The notes beneath the pieces were generated by a model. That model ran no database searches. It saw nothing but the letters and a program-made list of their open reading frames with translations, and was not told where the DNA came from. A DNA stretch of 64,000 nucleotides from Glycine soja (Eukaryota > Streptophyta > Magnoliopsida > Fabales > Fabaceae), in assembly GCF_004193775.1 (NCBI RefSeq), contig NC_041002.1, positions 38,661,112 through 38,725,111 of the forward strand, written 5' to 3'. Below, one piece after another: positions 11,048-21,859 of the stretch. Each line of letters opens with the position of its first letter. The stretch's first letter is position 1. Made by a program: the position numbers and the translations under genes.

Positions 11048-12266
11048 GCCATTAGCCCAAATAAAGTGACTGAAGTTGTTCAACTGGTGAATGATGTTGT
11101 TGTAGATGACCCCTTGCGTGAGTTGATAAAAAGCCTGGTTGACATTTATGAGAAGCCTGTTCAGTTGGTGTGGGATGTTAGTAAATTTGGAATTCCAGAT
11201 GTAGATGCATCCTTGTTCATAACATGTGCTGATGTCAACAAAATAATATCAGGCGTACAATGTTTGAACATAGCTATACTACACTTGTGGACCATGCAAG
11301 TAAAATTGATGCCATTGATTAATAAATCTCATATTGGTGCACTATATACATGATGATAACTGAATTTATGAAATGTTCAAAATAGGTATATGGATGAATG
11401 GAGTAATAGCTTGGGTCATGGACCAGTGTATGGATTCCTTGAGCCACAATCAATACTCAATGCAAAGGATAGACGTGGCCAATGTCAAGAATACATCAAG
11501 AAATGGCTTAAGGAATCACACCGAGAGGTGTATCTAGGAGCTTATTTGAATCAGTAAGTAAAATAAATTTATGGTATCCCTGTAAAGGATGTTTGTGTTA
11601 TTCACACAAAACTGTTGTGTCAATTGTAGGACGCATTGGCAGCTGGTTGTTTTGTGTCTTACAAACAATGTTGTTGTGTGGTTTTGTTTGTTGCGGAAAA
11701 ATCCAGATGTTCATATAAAAGCAGCAATTAACAAGTTAAGTAACATATTTTAAGTCATTGAATGTATTTTAAACATGGGTACGTAAATAGTGTTGCCCAC
11801 ATTAGCTTACGATTTTAATCTTTCAATGCAGTGCATTTAAGACATTAAAGACGACTTCTGATGGGAACATTCATCAAAGTACACCCTAGTGGATTGAAGT
11901 GAAGGTTAGTCTTACTACAATTGCAAAGTTTCCAAATGATAATCCTATTAAACATGTCAATTTAACATTTAATGATTTACCACGTGTGAATGTAGAGTCA
12001 TGTTCAAAGCGGAGGCTATGAGTGTGGCTATTATATCATGCATTGGATGTGGAACATAATCGGCGGGGAGTTGAAGACTGATTGGACCATGGTAAATTTT
12101 CTTTCCCAAAAAGGATGATAGTAAATCTTTATTTTTGATTCCTTTTTTACCAGAAAATCTCTAATTACTTGTATTTTATAATGTGTAGTAGTGGTTTGGT
12201 GATGGCACACCACTAAACATCGACACAATCACAACATTACAGAAAAATGGGAAGCATATTTTTTAA
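11048..12266 (+). pseudogene. Ulp1-like cysteine protease (C48) domain of the CACTA second gene, degenerate
   Basis: Exon-like blocks in order are VTEVVQLVNDVVVDDPLREL, YMDEWSNSLGHGPVYGFLEP, AHWQLVVLCLTNNVVVWF (about 11630-11735), AFKTLKTTSDGNIHQSTP, then SHVQSGGYECGYYIMHWMW (11996-12091) and WFGDGTPLNIDTITTLQK (12192 on). The His of HWQLVV and the Cys of GGYECGYY occupy the Ulp1/SENP catalytic His and Cys positions. The usual Asp position appears to be Asn (TNN). Ulp1 enzymes remove SUMO, and Ulp1-like tails are known in plant CACTA and MULE proteins. A TAG replaces a codon just before WIEVK (about 11888). The block belongs with the preceding gene as one multi-exon product. Confidence 0.82.
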
Positions 12267-13004
12267 GACTTAGAAGCATCCAATGTAGAAAGCTTTATAT
12301 GACATGCCAACAACCACTTTGGTGTTTTTCATGTATTTGTTTAAGTGTTAGAATCAATTTTTCTGTTGTAATGACTATTATTTGCGAATAAAAATAAATA
12401 TTTGTTCATTTCATATTGGTATGCATGCACTCAAACATTGACATAATGCATTGTATTTGCATTCAGAATTACCGTGGGTAGGATATGTGTTTGTTGTGCA
12501 ACCAAGCTAGCCATTTTTGCAGGTCTTTGGAAAGGTGTGCATTTGAAAAATACTAATGATACCGAAATTTTAGAATGTTCATTATGATGTGTGGAGTCAT
12601 CATGGGCAAGTGTAGTGTTGTCAAGTGTAAGGCCCCTTAAAAAGGTAAGTCATAATCATTTTTGCTTTTGTTTCCAATTTGTCATTATTGGTGGCTAAAT
12701 GTGTTTCTTCATTGGTACTCGAGTCTGCAATGTGTACACAGGCACTGGTTACATCAGGTGATGTGGAACACGAGGCAACAATTTTCGACAAGCCTTTCAC
12801 AACTATAGATCTCGTAGTCACCGACATTAAGATACGTAATGTTGAGAAATGACATGAATTCTGGTTTAGTGGCTTAGAGTTTTTTTTCCTCAAAACAGAG
12901 ACCTTCTTTCCTTTTCAACGTCAACAAGGAGGAAGAATGAAGGGCTAGTTTGGTTCCTGACTAATACAATGCTTTTTATGTCTTGTTGCTATATTTTCAA
13001 TGTG
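12267..13004. other. Unassigned CACTA interior
   Basis: No family is recognised. A minus-strand frame at about 12621-12893 has ordinary composition but no motif I know, and the plus strand is equally unassigned. It may hold a further captured piece. Confidence 0.3.
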
Positions 13005-13960
13005 TTTAACTATTGGAGCTTATTCAAAATGGCTTGATTCTGCATCTTATGGATTGTCTACACTACCATTAGTTTTAGATATCCTAATGAATGGCATGGG
13101 TACATCCGAAGAATGTGCAGCTGCTGCTGCTTTGGCATTTAGACACATCTGTGATGGTATAGTCAACTTCTATTTGAGTACATTTTTGCACTTTCTTTTT
13201 ATCCCTTGGAATGTTGATGAATAAGCTTGGTGAGTTACAACAATATTCAGTGCAAACACGACGAAGATGAGTGACTCCAGTTACAATGGTAGAGGTTGTG
13301 TTTAAAAGAGTGCGGTAGAGAGTGTTGCTAGCATTCTCATTTTACTTTTATATCTGCTTTTACCATATAAAATCAGTAATGATTCTTAGAATTTTTCAGA
13401 AGATGAATAAAAAAGAGAATATTGGATGGGGAGAATAGAGAATATGTTGTTTTAATTTATTTTCATTATTTTTGCTATGGCCTGTTAACTCAGACAGAAT
13501 ATTTGATGGATCAAATTATTAAATTTTGCTTTAAATTTTAATGATTTTGTTAGATATAAAGCCGTTAGTAAGCCTTCACCCTACAAATTAAACTTTTGGT
13601 AGATAGTCGGCTCTTGACCATGTGGTCAACAATTCAATCATTACCGTGTAGCCAAGTTGGAGATGGGCAATTTTTAGTATTTGATATGTGAATCATTTCT
13701 TTATGATTTTGTTCTGATTTCGAACTGCCAGAAAAAGCTTTGTGGATGCTTAGAAGGTCTATTCCACATCTACAACAAGATCGTTAATGGAGAAGATAGT
13801 TTCAAAGTTCCTGCTGAAGACTCTTTGAGGTAGTTTGGTTCCTTTAAATATTTGCATCTAGGATTGTTTGCTATTGTTTATATCTTGATGGGGGCATTGA
13901 TGGCAAATTTACACATAGGAATATAAGATTTAAGCTAGGTGGCAAATGGAAAAATACTCA

Positions 13961-14385
13961 CTAGACAAGACTAGTCATGCTTTGTGGCAGTGAATGTTAA
14001 GAAGTTAAGTACAAACAAGGGCAAAAAATAAGTATGGCAGAGATAAGAATGCTGAGACCGATAATTGGACAAATAAAAAAGAAAAGGATTAAATCACGTG
14101 TCAGACAGAAATTTTGAGTAGCATTACTTGAAGACAAAACTATGGAAACTCTTTTAAGGTGGTTTAGTCACGTGATTAGAAGATCAATAAAAGCTAAATT
14201 GAAAATGAAGGATCAAATGTATGATAATTCATTTTAAAAGGGAAGATGTAGACCTAAAAAAACATTAGGTCAAACCATTAAAAATATATTGGTTTAAATA
14301 GCTTTCAGAAATTTTGGTTTTTATAGAGATCAATGGTATTTAAGTGATCCATGTAACTGACTTCCACCCCGGGGATAAAGCTTGG
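13961..14385 (+). mobile_element. LINE (L1-type) 3' reverse-transcriptase scrap
   Basis: Plus-strand frames give ISMAEIRMLRPIIGQIKKKR, LLRWFSHVIRRSIKAKLKMK, GRCRPKKTLGQTIKN and then FYRDQWYLSDPCN. This resembles the C-terminal end of plant L1 reverse transcriptases (AEMRMLRW, RWFGHV, GRGRPKKT, W..LI.VADPT). It has several stops and no 5' part. It lies between MOS14 pieces two and three. Confidence 0.6.
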
Positions 14386-14679
14386 GGGGGGTTGTCGTTG
14401 TTGTTTTAAGGAAGCAAAACAAGGACCAAATGAACATAAAAAAAAAAGAAAGAACGTAAGGTTGTTAGATAGTCTATTAGGTGCTGGCAGATCAAACATC
14501 ACTCATAAACATGAAGAGAAGATATTCTCAAACTCATAATGTGGCACAAAGGGAGTGCATGAGTATCACCTGTTTCCATTTTAAGAATTCAAAACTTTCA
14601 TAGTATTTAGTTTTACTATAAAATGTTGATGTATAAAGAAAAACACTGGTTAAATATAAGTAAATAATTGTAGCCATAC

Positions 14680-14932
14680 CTTGTACTTCCCTAGAAAACT
14701 ATGCCGCTGCCCAGTTAACATCATGTCCACATCTCGGTCCAGTGTGATTTTCACTGGTCAATTTAACAAATAAGATGGAACTGAAGCAGCAGTAGCAATA
14801 AAGGCTGATCTTGTCTCCTTCCCCCTAAATCCACCACCAATTCATTTTGTTTTGCATACTACCTTTGACATAGGAAGGCCAAGAACATGAGAAACATATT
14901 TTTGGTGCTTCTAAGGAGCCAACAACAACATA
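14680..14932 (-). pseudogene. Xanthine dehydrogenase exon fragment (molybdenum-domain region)
   Basis: On the minus strand the frame reads KHQKYVSHVLGLPMSKVVCK, then IGGGFRGKETRSAFIATAAS, PVKITLDRDVDMML and TGQRHSFLGKYK, ending at a good GTATGG donor (exon end 14680). This matches the molybdopterin-binding half of plant xanthine dehydrogenase, the purine-catabolism enzyme, including the GGGFGGKE loop, here GGGFRGKE. Three in-frame stops occur: TAG after AP, and TGA at two sites where Arg is expected. The TGA codons fit CGA-to-TGA transitions. Only one exon is present, antisense to the surrounding MOS14 pieces. I infer separate capture into the CACTA element. Confidence 0.88.
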
Positions 14933-16015
14933 ATGTTATTTTCACAATTCAGTTATTTCCTTCAAGCCATAAATTTAGGCCAATACAAGCCAAACACTAA
15001 CACTCACACACACGGGTTCTTTGTTTCACTTTTTTTTTTAAGATTCTGGTTTAGGGAGTGGTTGTTATAGACACTACTTTTTCATCTTGTTCAATACTTC
15101 TTTCAAGCTAAGCACACCTTATGTTTAGCTTGTTCAATACTTCTTTTAAGATTCTGGTTTGGGGAGTGATTGAGGCGCTCTTCCAGCACACAACATGCCT
15201 TCTCACAAATATTCATGTGTGATTTAAGTGACTTTGTTGTAGCCCATCCTTTTAGATCTAATGATTGTGTTTGGATGTTTGATTTTATTTCTTGCTGCAC
15301 GAATTCACAGCCCGGCCTAATAACGCAAATGATTGTTTTTTGTTGGCTCGAAGGTGTATTCGCTACTGTCCTCAACTGTTTATTCCCTCGTTTGTTTTTC
15401 CTTCATTAGTTGATGTATTGCTCTATGATTGGAATCACAACATAGGTACAATCTCTCTCTATCTCTCTTTCACAAACAAAAAAAAGAAAAAACTTGAAAG
15501 CATCATCCATTCTATTGATAGGGTGTTACATGCATTCTTGATCCTTTTGTTTACCCTTTTTTCATGCTGCTCCATGGCTTCCTCTATGTAGTGTGGCTGT
15601 TTACCCTTTTTGCTATTTTCCTCCTCAGCAGGGAGGCTTCCAATTCCATATTGCATTTCTTGGCTGACATTTTTGATCTTGCGAATTCCTCTGTGGGGGA
15701 GCAATTTATACCAATAAGAGATAGTGTAATTATTCCTCGAGGTGCCAGCATCACCAGAATTTTGGTTGCTTCATTAACGGGAGCACTTCTTAAATCTCGA
15801 GTGGATGTGGTAATTTCTCTGGTCAACATTGATTGTCTTTCATTCACATTTCGGACAAGATGAAGTCCAACTATCTCTTTAATTTGTGTGCATCTACACC
15901 TCCCACGGGTATCTTATACAGTTTTGGCATTAAGTCGATCATATGGGATGCAAGCACTGGAATGGGAAAAAAAAGTGTTTTGTTAATTCCATCAACAGTT
16001 GTTACAGATGTATTA

Positions 16016-16704
16016 TGCTTGAGTAGTTATTGTTTAATTTTTTATGGAAATATATGCCACCTTTTTTTAACCTCCATGTGTATTGTTTCTTATCTGTAAT
16101 ATGTTTAGATAATAAATTGGTGCCTCCAATCATTACTTCATATTTACTTTTTTTTTATTGACCTTGTTTGTTGAAGTGCTAAAGTGGCCACCAAAGTAAT
16201 ATGAACATTTTTTATTTTAAAAGTTTTCTATTAATTGTTATTTAAGTTACTAACTCATAACCAGTTTTTCTATTGGATCTGATAATGAAAGTAAATTTCA
16301 TTTTAATACTCAATACAATAGGAAATTGCAGATACATAATGTAGTGCTCATAATTTTGCTATTTTTAAAAATTAGATACACAACAACAGCGGCTACTTGC
16401 ACATATTTTGAGTATCATTCAATCCATTTATATAGAAATATACACAAAAGGGGTTGTTTGTTTGATGTTGAATATTCAATTTTATACAGGTTACTTGTGT
16501 GAAAAGTTGTCACTAGTAAATGAAATGTACTTTGCTGGTCCAGTAAGTTTCCTATTTCAAAACTTTTTCTTTCATTTGCTTTATATACAAATTTAAATTC
16601 TTACAACTTCTATACCATGTTTAATGTATGACTCCGTCTTCCCTTCAATTACACACTACTACCATTAATACCATATTATTCCTTGTTAAACAACTCATCT
16701 TAGG

Positions 16705-16765
<61 letters not shown>

Positions 16766-17094
16766 AATACATGATTGCATTATAAAGTTAACGACATTAC
16801 AATCATGCTAATATATATAGGTTTTTTTTTTTTTCATTTTTTCAGCTTCTCTCTGTGTCTGCTGTTAGAGTTTTAATTAGTCCTATCAATTTTTGGGAAA
16901 AAATAATTATTTAATTTAGGAGCTACTTTATAATAAAAAAAATTTAATGACTTTTTTTTTCTATGAAAATGTCTTAGGAATTTTTAATTTGTCAACTTCT
17001 TATTTTTATTTAATCTATCATTTCAATATTTATATTTTAAATAAATTTTAATATTTATTCAGAAAAATATCAATAATTAAAAATAATTTTTATT
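16016..17094. other. AT-rich right interior of the CACTA element
   Basis: No gene is seen. It contains a TA microsatellite of about 28 repeats at 16707-16763 and several A/T runs. Confidence 0.5.
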
Positions 17095-17339
17095 TCAAGG
17101 AGGTGCTTACGTAAGCATCATCTTAGAAAGTTAGCTTTCAAGGACGGTGCTTACGTAGGTAGCCTCTTAGAAAGTACGTCCTTGAAAGCTTGCTTTCTAA
17201 GATGGTGCCTACTTAACCATCGACTTTGAAAGTTGGTTGTTTTCTAAGACGGTTTCAACGACATTAGCTTCTACGACGGTCAACAACCGTTGTTGTATGT
17301 TGTTTTGGATTGTTGTAGAAAATCATTTTTTTAGCAGTG
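17095..17339. repeat. Proposed CACTA right subterminal repeats and terminus
   Basis: Repeated short motifs such as CTTAGAAAG, GCTTTCAAGGACGGTGC, TTTCTAAGAYGGTG and CTACGACGGTC occur in direct and inverse orientation and end in TTTTTTTAGCAGTG. Such arrays are typical of CACTA ends, where transposase binds. Confidence 0.6.
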
Positions 17340-17885
17340 AAAAAAATAATGAAAATTTAATTGGCAATATTATAAATTGTGGAATCAATCAATATAGTGA
17401 TAGAGAATTTCCAAGAAAATCGATGCAAAGTTTCAAATTAGAGGAAAAAGCGAGGGCTCAACATTCATAGGTATAAACAAGGTTATCAATATCGAGAGTC
17501 TACGTAGACTCGTGAGAGCTTCTACGAGTCAACTTCGTAAAAAAAATATGGATAATAAGTAAATATATTCAAAATGCGCCAATTTTCAAACAAATGACAA
17601 TAAACTCATAGTTCATAGTTCATACTTCATATTAGTCTATTACAAAACACGACAACTGATCCTACAATGTTGGAGTTGGATCAATCTTGTTACTGAAATT
17701 CAACAAAATTATACTTTTCATATATGAGGAAATGGAAAATACGAAAGAGAAGATAAAATGCAACTTTAATAATACCAAGAAAAGGTATAATTTATGAACT
17801 TTCTCAGATTCAAAATTTGCTTGTGTATTATTTTAAGTTTTAACTATTTCTAATATAGCATATTTGATATTTATTTTAAGCTTTT

Positions 17886-18023
17886 GATCTAGATAATTTA
17901 ATTTTCGTGGAACCTAATGATGATGCACAATCTGAGGAAGACCTTGATGATGATGGAGATGGTGATAAAAGTGATGATATTCGTGGAGATGATCCTATTA
18001 GAGGATTGGACATGCTTCTTTGA
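17886..18023 (+). pseudogene. Acidic C-terminal tail, probably of a hAT transposase
   Basis: A 46-codon stretch begins DLDNLIFVEPNDDAQSEEDL, continues with an Asp/Gly-rich segment, and ends GDDPIRGLDMLL-stop. It carries no hAT dimerisation motif. It is assigned by position inside a hAT element and by the acidic tails seen in plant hAT transposases, so this is inference. The catalytic and BED zinc-finger parts are deleted. Confidence 0.45.
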
Positions 18024-18077
18024 AGACATTTTTGCTTTTTTTTCATTATTTAAATGCTTTAATTTTGAACACTTATG

Positions 18078-18252
18078 CATGGTTGTCAAACTCTAGAGTC
18101 AATTCGTAGACTCTTACGAGTTTACACAAGTCCACTCCGAGTCCACTGAGTCTGCTCAAAAATGAGTTTGCTTCCGAGTCAACTCGCGGGACTGAAGTAA
18201 ACTCTTAAACTCGTAAGAGTCTACGGGTTGACTCTAGAGTTTGACAACCATG
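18078..18252. repeat. 175-bp fold-back at the hAT right end
   Basis: Arms of 47 bp (18078-18124 and 18206-18252) are inverse copies with two mismatches. Each begins CATGGTTGTCAAACTC, so the hAT terminal sequence is present twice in opposite orientation at this end. The 81-bp spacer contains further GAGTC/GACTC motifs. Confidence 0.85.
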
Positions 18253-18260
18253 GGTATAAA

Positions 18261-20940
18261 CATAGGGAGGTATAAATTACAAAATTGTCTTTTTTGAAGA
18301 AAAAAATAAATAAAGGAGATATATTATTAAAATAGGGAGGTATGAATAACAACTGTCAAGCCTAAAAAGCTTAAGCTTCCTCCTCCGTCTCTCATTTCTC
18401 ACTTCTCCTTCTTACTTTCCATGTTCCTTTTTTCTTGAGTTTGAGGTCTAAGTTCCTACATCTTTGGTGGCTTATTTCTTCTTCCTTATAGCTTCTTTGA
18501 TTGCCATGGAGTGGGTAGGCTCTCCTCCTTCCTCCTTCCTCCTTTCATCTCTTTGCTCCATTTCTTTTCTCTTTACCTTTCCTTGGAGTGACCCATAACG
18601 GGTTTTGATTTAAAATTCATATTGAGTGTTGCTTTTGGGATGTTTTCCATGAGTTTGATGTGGTAGAGCTAATAATTGAAGGAAATCTCTTATTGAGCTC
18701 AAGATCTTCTCCTCTTATCTTTTTCAAAACATAGCTTGGAGATGATTGTTGGTAAGGGAAGCTTATCCTCTTTTCTTATTTTATGGTGATTTTGAAATGC
18801 TTGATTTAAATCTTGAGTTATTTTGTTAGGATTTAGTGTTTAAAAGCTTAAGGAATTATTATTGATGTGCTTATTCTGAGTTTGAATATTTGGGTAGTCA
18901 TTAATGATGCCAAAATCTTGGATTTTTTAAGGAATCAAGTTGCAAAATGCAAATTGCCTTAAGCTAAAAAATTTAGGCTTAAGCAAATTAGGGTTTGTAT
19001 GTGAAATTTAAAATTCTAGACAAAGTTGGTGTAATCCAACATTTTTCTTAATCAAATTTTGGACAAAATGTGAAGTGGAAAAAATCGATTTAACCCAAGA
19101 TTGTTGAGCTTAAGCGAATTTTGGACAGAATATGAAGTCTAAAGTTTGGATAAAATTGGCTTAAGCTGAAAATTTTGGGTTTAAGCAAAAGTTTTCTGGA
19201 TTAAGCTAAATTTAGGCAAAATATTATCTTACCTTGAATCCTTTCTTGAATGTTTGAAACCAATCCTGAGTGCATCCATAATTTTTTTATGAATCTTATA
19301 AAGGCTTAAGCAAATGTAGTAAATATATCTATGAAATATTTCTTTCCTGTTGAGATAATCATATTGTTGATTGAGATACTTATATGAATTGTTGAGGAAT
19401 TTTGGTTATTGTTAAGATAATTAAGTTAAGTTGAGGTATTTATATGTACATGATGAAATATAATTGTTATTTGTTGAATGTAATACTAAGATTAAAATGT
19501 TTTGAGAAATTGAAATGGAATGTTGATGAGATGATGATATATATGTGATGAGAATGTGATTCTTGTATTGAAGTAATCACTATATGTTAAAAGGAGTTAG
19601 CTATGTGAGTTCAACGCCAAAACTCTAATCCACTAAAGCAATATGGGGGTCTCACTTAGTTGAATATCTTCTTGATTATCCACCCTATCTTTTGACTTTG
19701 AATGACTTGTCAAAGTGTTGATAACTACTTCCCGAAAGGTTTACTAACACTTTAAGTGTATAGAAAATGGATTGTTGTTGTGGTTGTGGATTGTTTAGAT
19801 GTATTTGGACCCTTAAGTGAGCCAGTTGAGATGGAAATATGAGGGTGTCATATTTAAAATGGTAAGGAATTACAAATATGTTTCACCGTTGGGAATGTGG
19901 TAGGTGCACAAAAATATTCCTTTGTCATTGGGAAAATGGTGGGTGCACAGTTAGTGCATAGAAATATAATGTATATGCGAGTTGGTGCATAGTGCATATA
20001 AGTAGGCAAGCAATTTGAGATTTTAGGTTGGCCCGCAACCTATTGTTGAGGGTTTTCGTGGTGGCTATAGGGAATGAACCTATAGAATAGACAAGTGGAC
20101 AAATCCCTATAGATGTAAGGACTTGCAAACCTAGAGAGCTAATTGTCATTACCCACACTTCTCTCATAGGATTAACCCAAGAGAATCTTTGAGTGGTCTG
20201 AGAGTAGAACAATGTCAAGGGATGTGACTCATGGGGGACTGCTCATATGATGTTGAAGTTCCACGGAGTAGAGTCAATCTTGAGGATAGAGGTTGTCTAG
20301 GGGATCATAATGTTCATCTCTCATGATGTCGCCTTGTAATGGAATTATGTTGTTGATATTGGTAGAGGTTGTATGGTCATGGTTACGTAGCATATATTAT
20401 TAGAAATGGTTGAGCTTTGATATAAGTTCACAAATTGATTTTGTATAAAAATTCAGGATGACTATACATATAGTATTTTTGAAGTTGACAAAGTTTAGTT
20501 TTCTTCCTTTTCCTTTTTGAATTCATGTATACATATGAATGATTTTTCTTTGATAAGCTTACCCTTGTATGTGACACATGTGGTTATGATTATGATGATC
20601 TCGTCCTACACATTCAAGAGAACAAACTTGTAGGAGTTGCACTCTCTTAAGAAGCCTTGGAGTTAGATCAACCTTGTGGGAGCATTGTGGAAAGGTTGGC
20701 ATGGACACAAAGTTATGGTTTCTTTTTATGTTGTTTTATTTCCTTATTTATGTATAGAAATGACCAACTTAGGTTTATTCTGTGTTATCTTTCAAGAGTC
20801 TCATGTATTTAAAGACATATCTTCCTTTAAAATGTTGAAATGCTATGAGCTAGGCACTAAAGTTTGATTTATTCATGTTAAAGTTTGATTTATTCATGTT
20901 TCACATTGTAGGTTTTTTATTTATCTATTAGCTTTGAAAT
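18261..20940. other. Long region without a supported gene
   Basis: Several blocks repeat with variation, for example the CTTAAGC and GGCTTAAGC phrases at 18940-19320, GGTGCACA phrases at about 19900, and a 20-bp direct duplication of AAAGTTTGATTTATTCATGT at about 20860-20900. A TGTCAAGCC start at 18354 could be an LTR start, but I found no matching end or target duplication. The longest frame (minus, 19925-20218) has no known motif. It is probably repeat-derived. Confidence 0.35.
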
Positions 20941-20944
20941 CACA

Positions 20945-21835
20945 ATTTTTTTTATAGTATTTTCATAAATATAAGTTAAAGAGTTTTTTCCAATTAAATA
21001 AAATTAAACCTTAGTTTTGATAGTTGTGTAATCAATGCAGGCCATTACATATTTAAATATTTATTATTTTTTAATGAATTATTATTTTTTGAATTGGAAA
21101 TTAAATTGTAAGGCTTTATTAATATATATGAATTTAATGTTTATTAAAATTAACGTGTTTCATTTTTTTATTAACATGTATTTTTTAGTTATTTTTTAAA
21201 AAAAATTAATGTTTAATCTTATTTTATATATGTTGTTAATTTATAGTTTTAATGTTTAAATTATTTTGATTTTTAAGTTTTAAAATGGTTATTAAATTTA
21301 AATATTTATTGTTTTTTATTTAATTATTATTTTAAATTGGAAATTAAATTGTAAGGTTTTAATGATATATGTGAATTTAGTGTTTATTAAAATTAATGTT
21401 TGTGACCTTTTTATTAACATTTATTTTTTAGTTATTTTTATAAAATTAATGTTTAATATTATTTTATATTTGTTGTTAACTTATATTTTTAATGTTTAAA
21501 TTATATTTTTTTATGTTTTAAAATGGTTATAGAAAGTATTTATTAATTTTATAGTTAATTATTATCTTTAAACTGAAAATTAAATTGAATGGTTTTACTG
21601 ATATGTTTGAATTTAATGTTTATTAAAATAGATTTTTTGTCAATTTTTTATTAACATGTATTTTTTGTTATTTAAAAAAAAACAAATGTTTATTCTTATT
21701 TTATATTTTTTGTTTATTTAGATTTTTATGTTTTAAATTAGTTATTGAATTTAAATATTTATTATTTTTAATTAACTATTATTGTTAAATTTGATTGTTT
21801 TCTTTATATTGATATTTGAATTTAATTGTTAATTT
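20945..21835. repeat. Tandem array of AT-rich units of about 235-250 bp
   Basis: At least three to four diverged units occur in a row. Each has GGAAATTAAATTGTAAGG, a GAATTTAATGTTTATTAAAA-like block, TTATTAACATGTATTTTTT and TTTAAATATTTATT. The same family is present once at 1556-1860. Confidence 0.65.
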
Positions 21836-21859
21836 TTCTTTTCCCTTTTTTCTTTGCAG

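Larger units (their letters stand above)
13005..16015 (+). pseudogene. MOS14/transportin-3 (importin-13-like) gene fragments
   Basis: Five plus-strand exon pieces match the nuclear import receptor for SR splicing factors. They are: TIGAYSKWLDSASYGLSTLP through AAAALAFRHICD (13005-13157); KKLCGCLEGLFHIYNKIVNG (about 13725-13831); ARPNNANDCFLLARRCIRYC through FPSLVD (15309-15456); REASNSILHFLADIFDLANS through ASLTGALLKSRVDV (15629-15809, with AG/GT borders); and SYTVLALSRSYGMQALEWEK through LIPSTVVTDV (about 15911-16012). The order is collinear with the protein, but the exons between pieces two and three are missing. That gap holds a LINE scrap and an antisense xanthine dehydrogenase fragment. 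Piece three has a small insertion and TAG near its donor. The N-terminal Ran-binding part is absent. It is a relic, not a gene. Confidence 0.85.
2652..17339 (+). mobile_element. CACTA (En/Spm-like) transposon carrying captured gene fragments
   Basis: The left end reads CATTACTAAAAAAA. The right end, read on the minus strand, is CACTGCTAAAAAAA, so the termini agree at 12 of 14 bases, and AAA lies outside both. GACGGT-type subterminal motifs occur near both ends in opposite orientation. Inside are two adjacent plus-strand genes typical of this superfamily: a TNP2 remnant and a second gene with a Ulp1-like tail. Unrelated host-gene pieces are scattered around them: receptor kinase (-), IDD factor (-), MOS14 (+) and xanthine dehydrogenase (-). 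A Copia scrap and a LINE scrap are also inside. Gene capture by CACTA elements is documented in soybean (the Tgm-Express1 type). All coding parts are broken and the catalytic half of TNP2 is absent, so the copy cannot be autonomous. The exact ends are inferred; nested independent insertions are the alternative. Confidence 0.55.
17478..18252 (+). mobile_element. Non-autonomous hAT transposon with perfect 8-bp target duplication
   Basis: The left end starts CAAGGTTATCAA. The right end, read inversely, starts CATGGTTGTCAA. GGTATAAA flanks both sides exactly (17470-17477 and 18253-18260), the 8-bp duplication expected of hAT elements. The 775-bp element keeps only a short acidic coding tail plus subterminal GAGTC/CTCGTAGACTC motifs in both orientations. 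It lies 138 bp outside the proposed CACTA right end. Confidence 0.85.

Noticed and set aside
18354..20908. Possible solo LTR starting TGTCAAGCC
   Set aside because: No matching CA end with a 5-bp duplication was found; the start alone is not enough.
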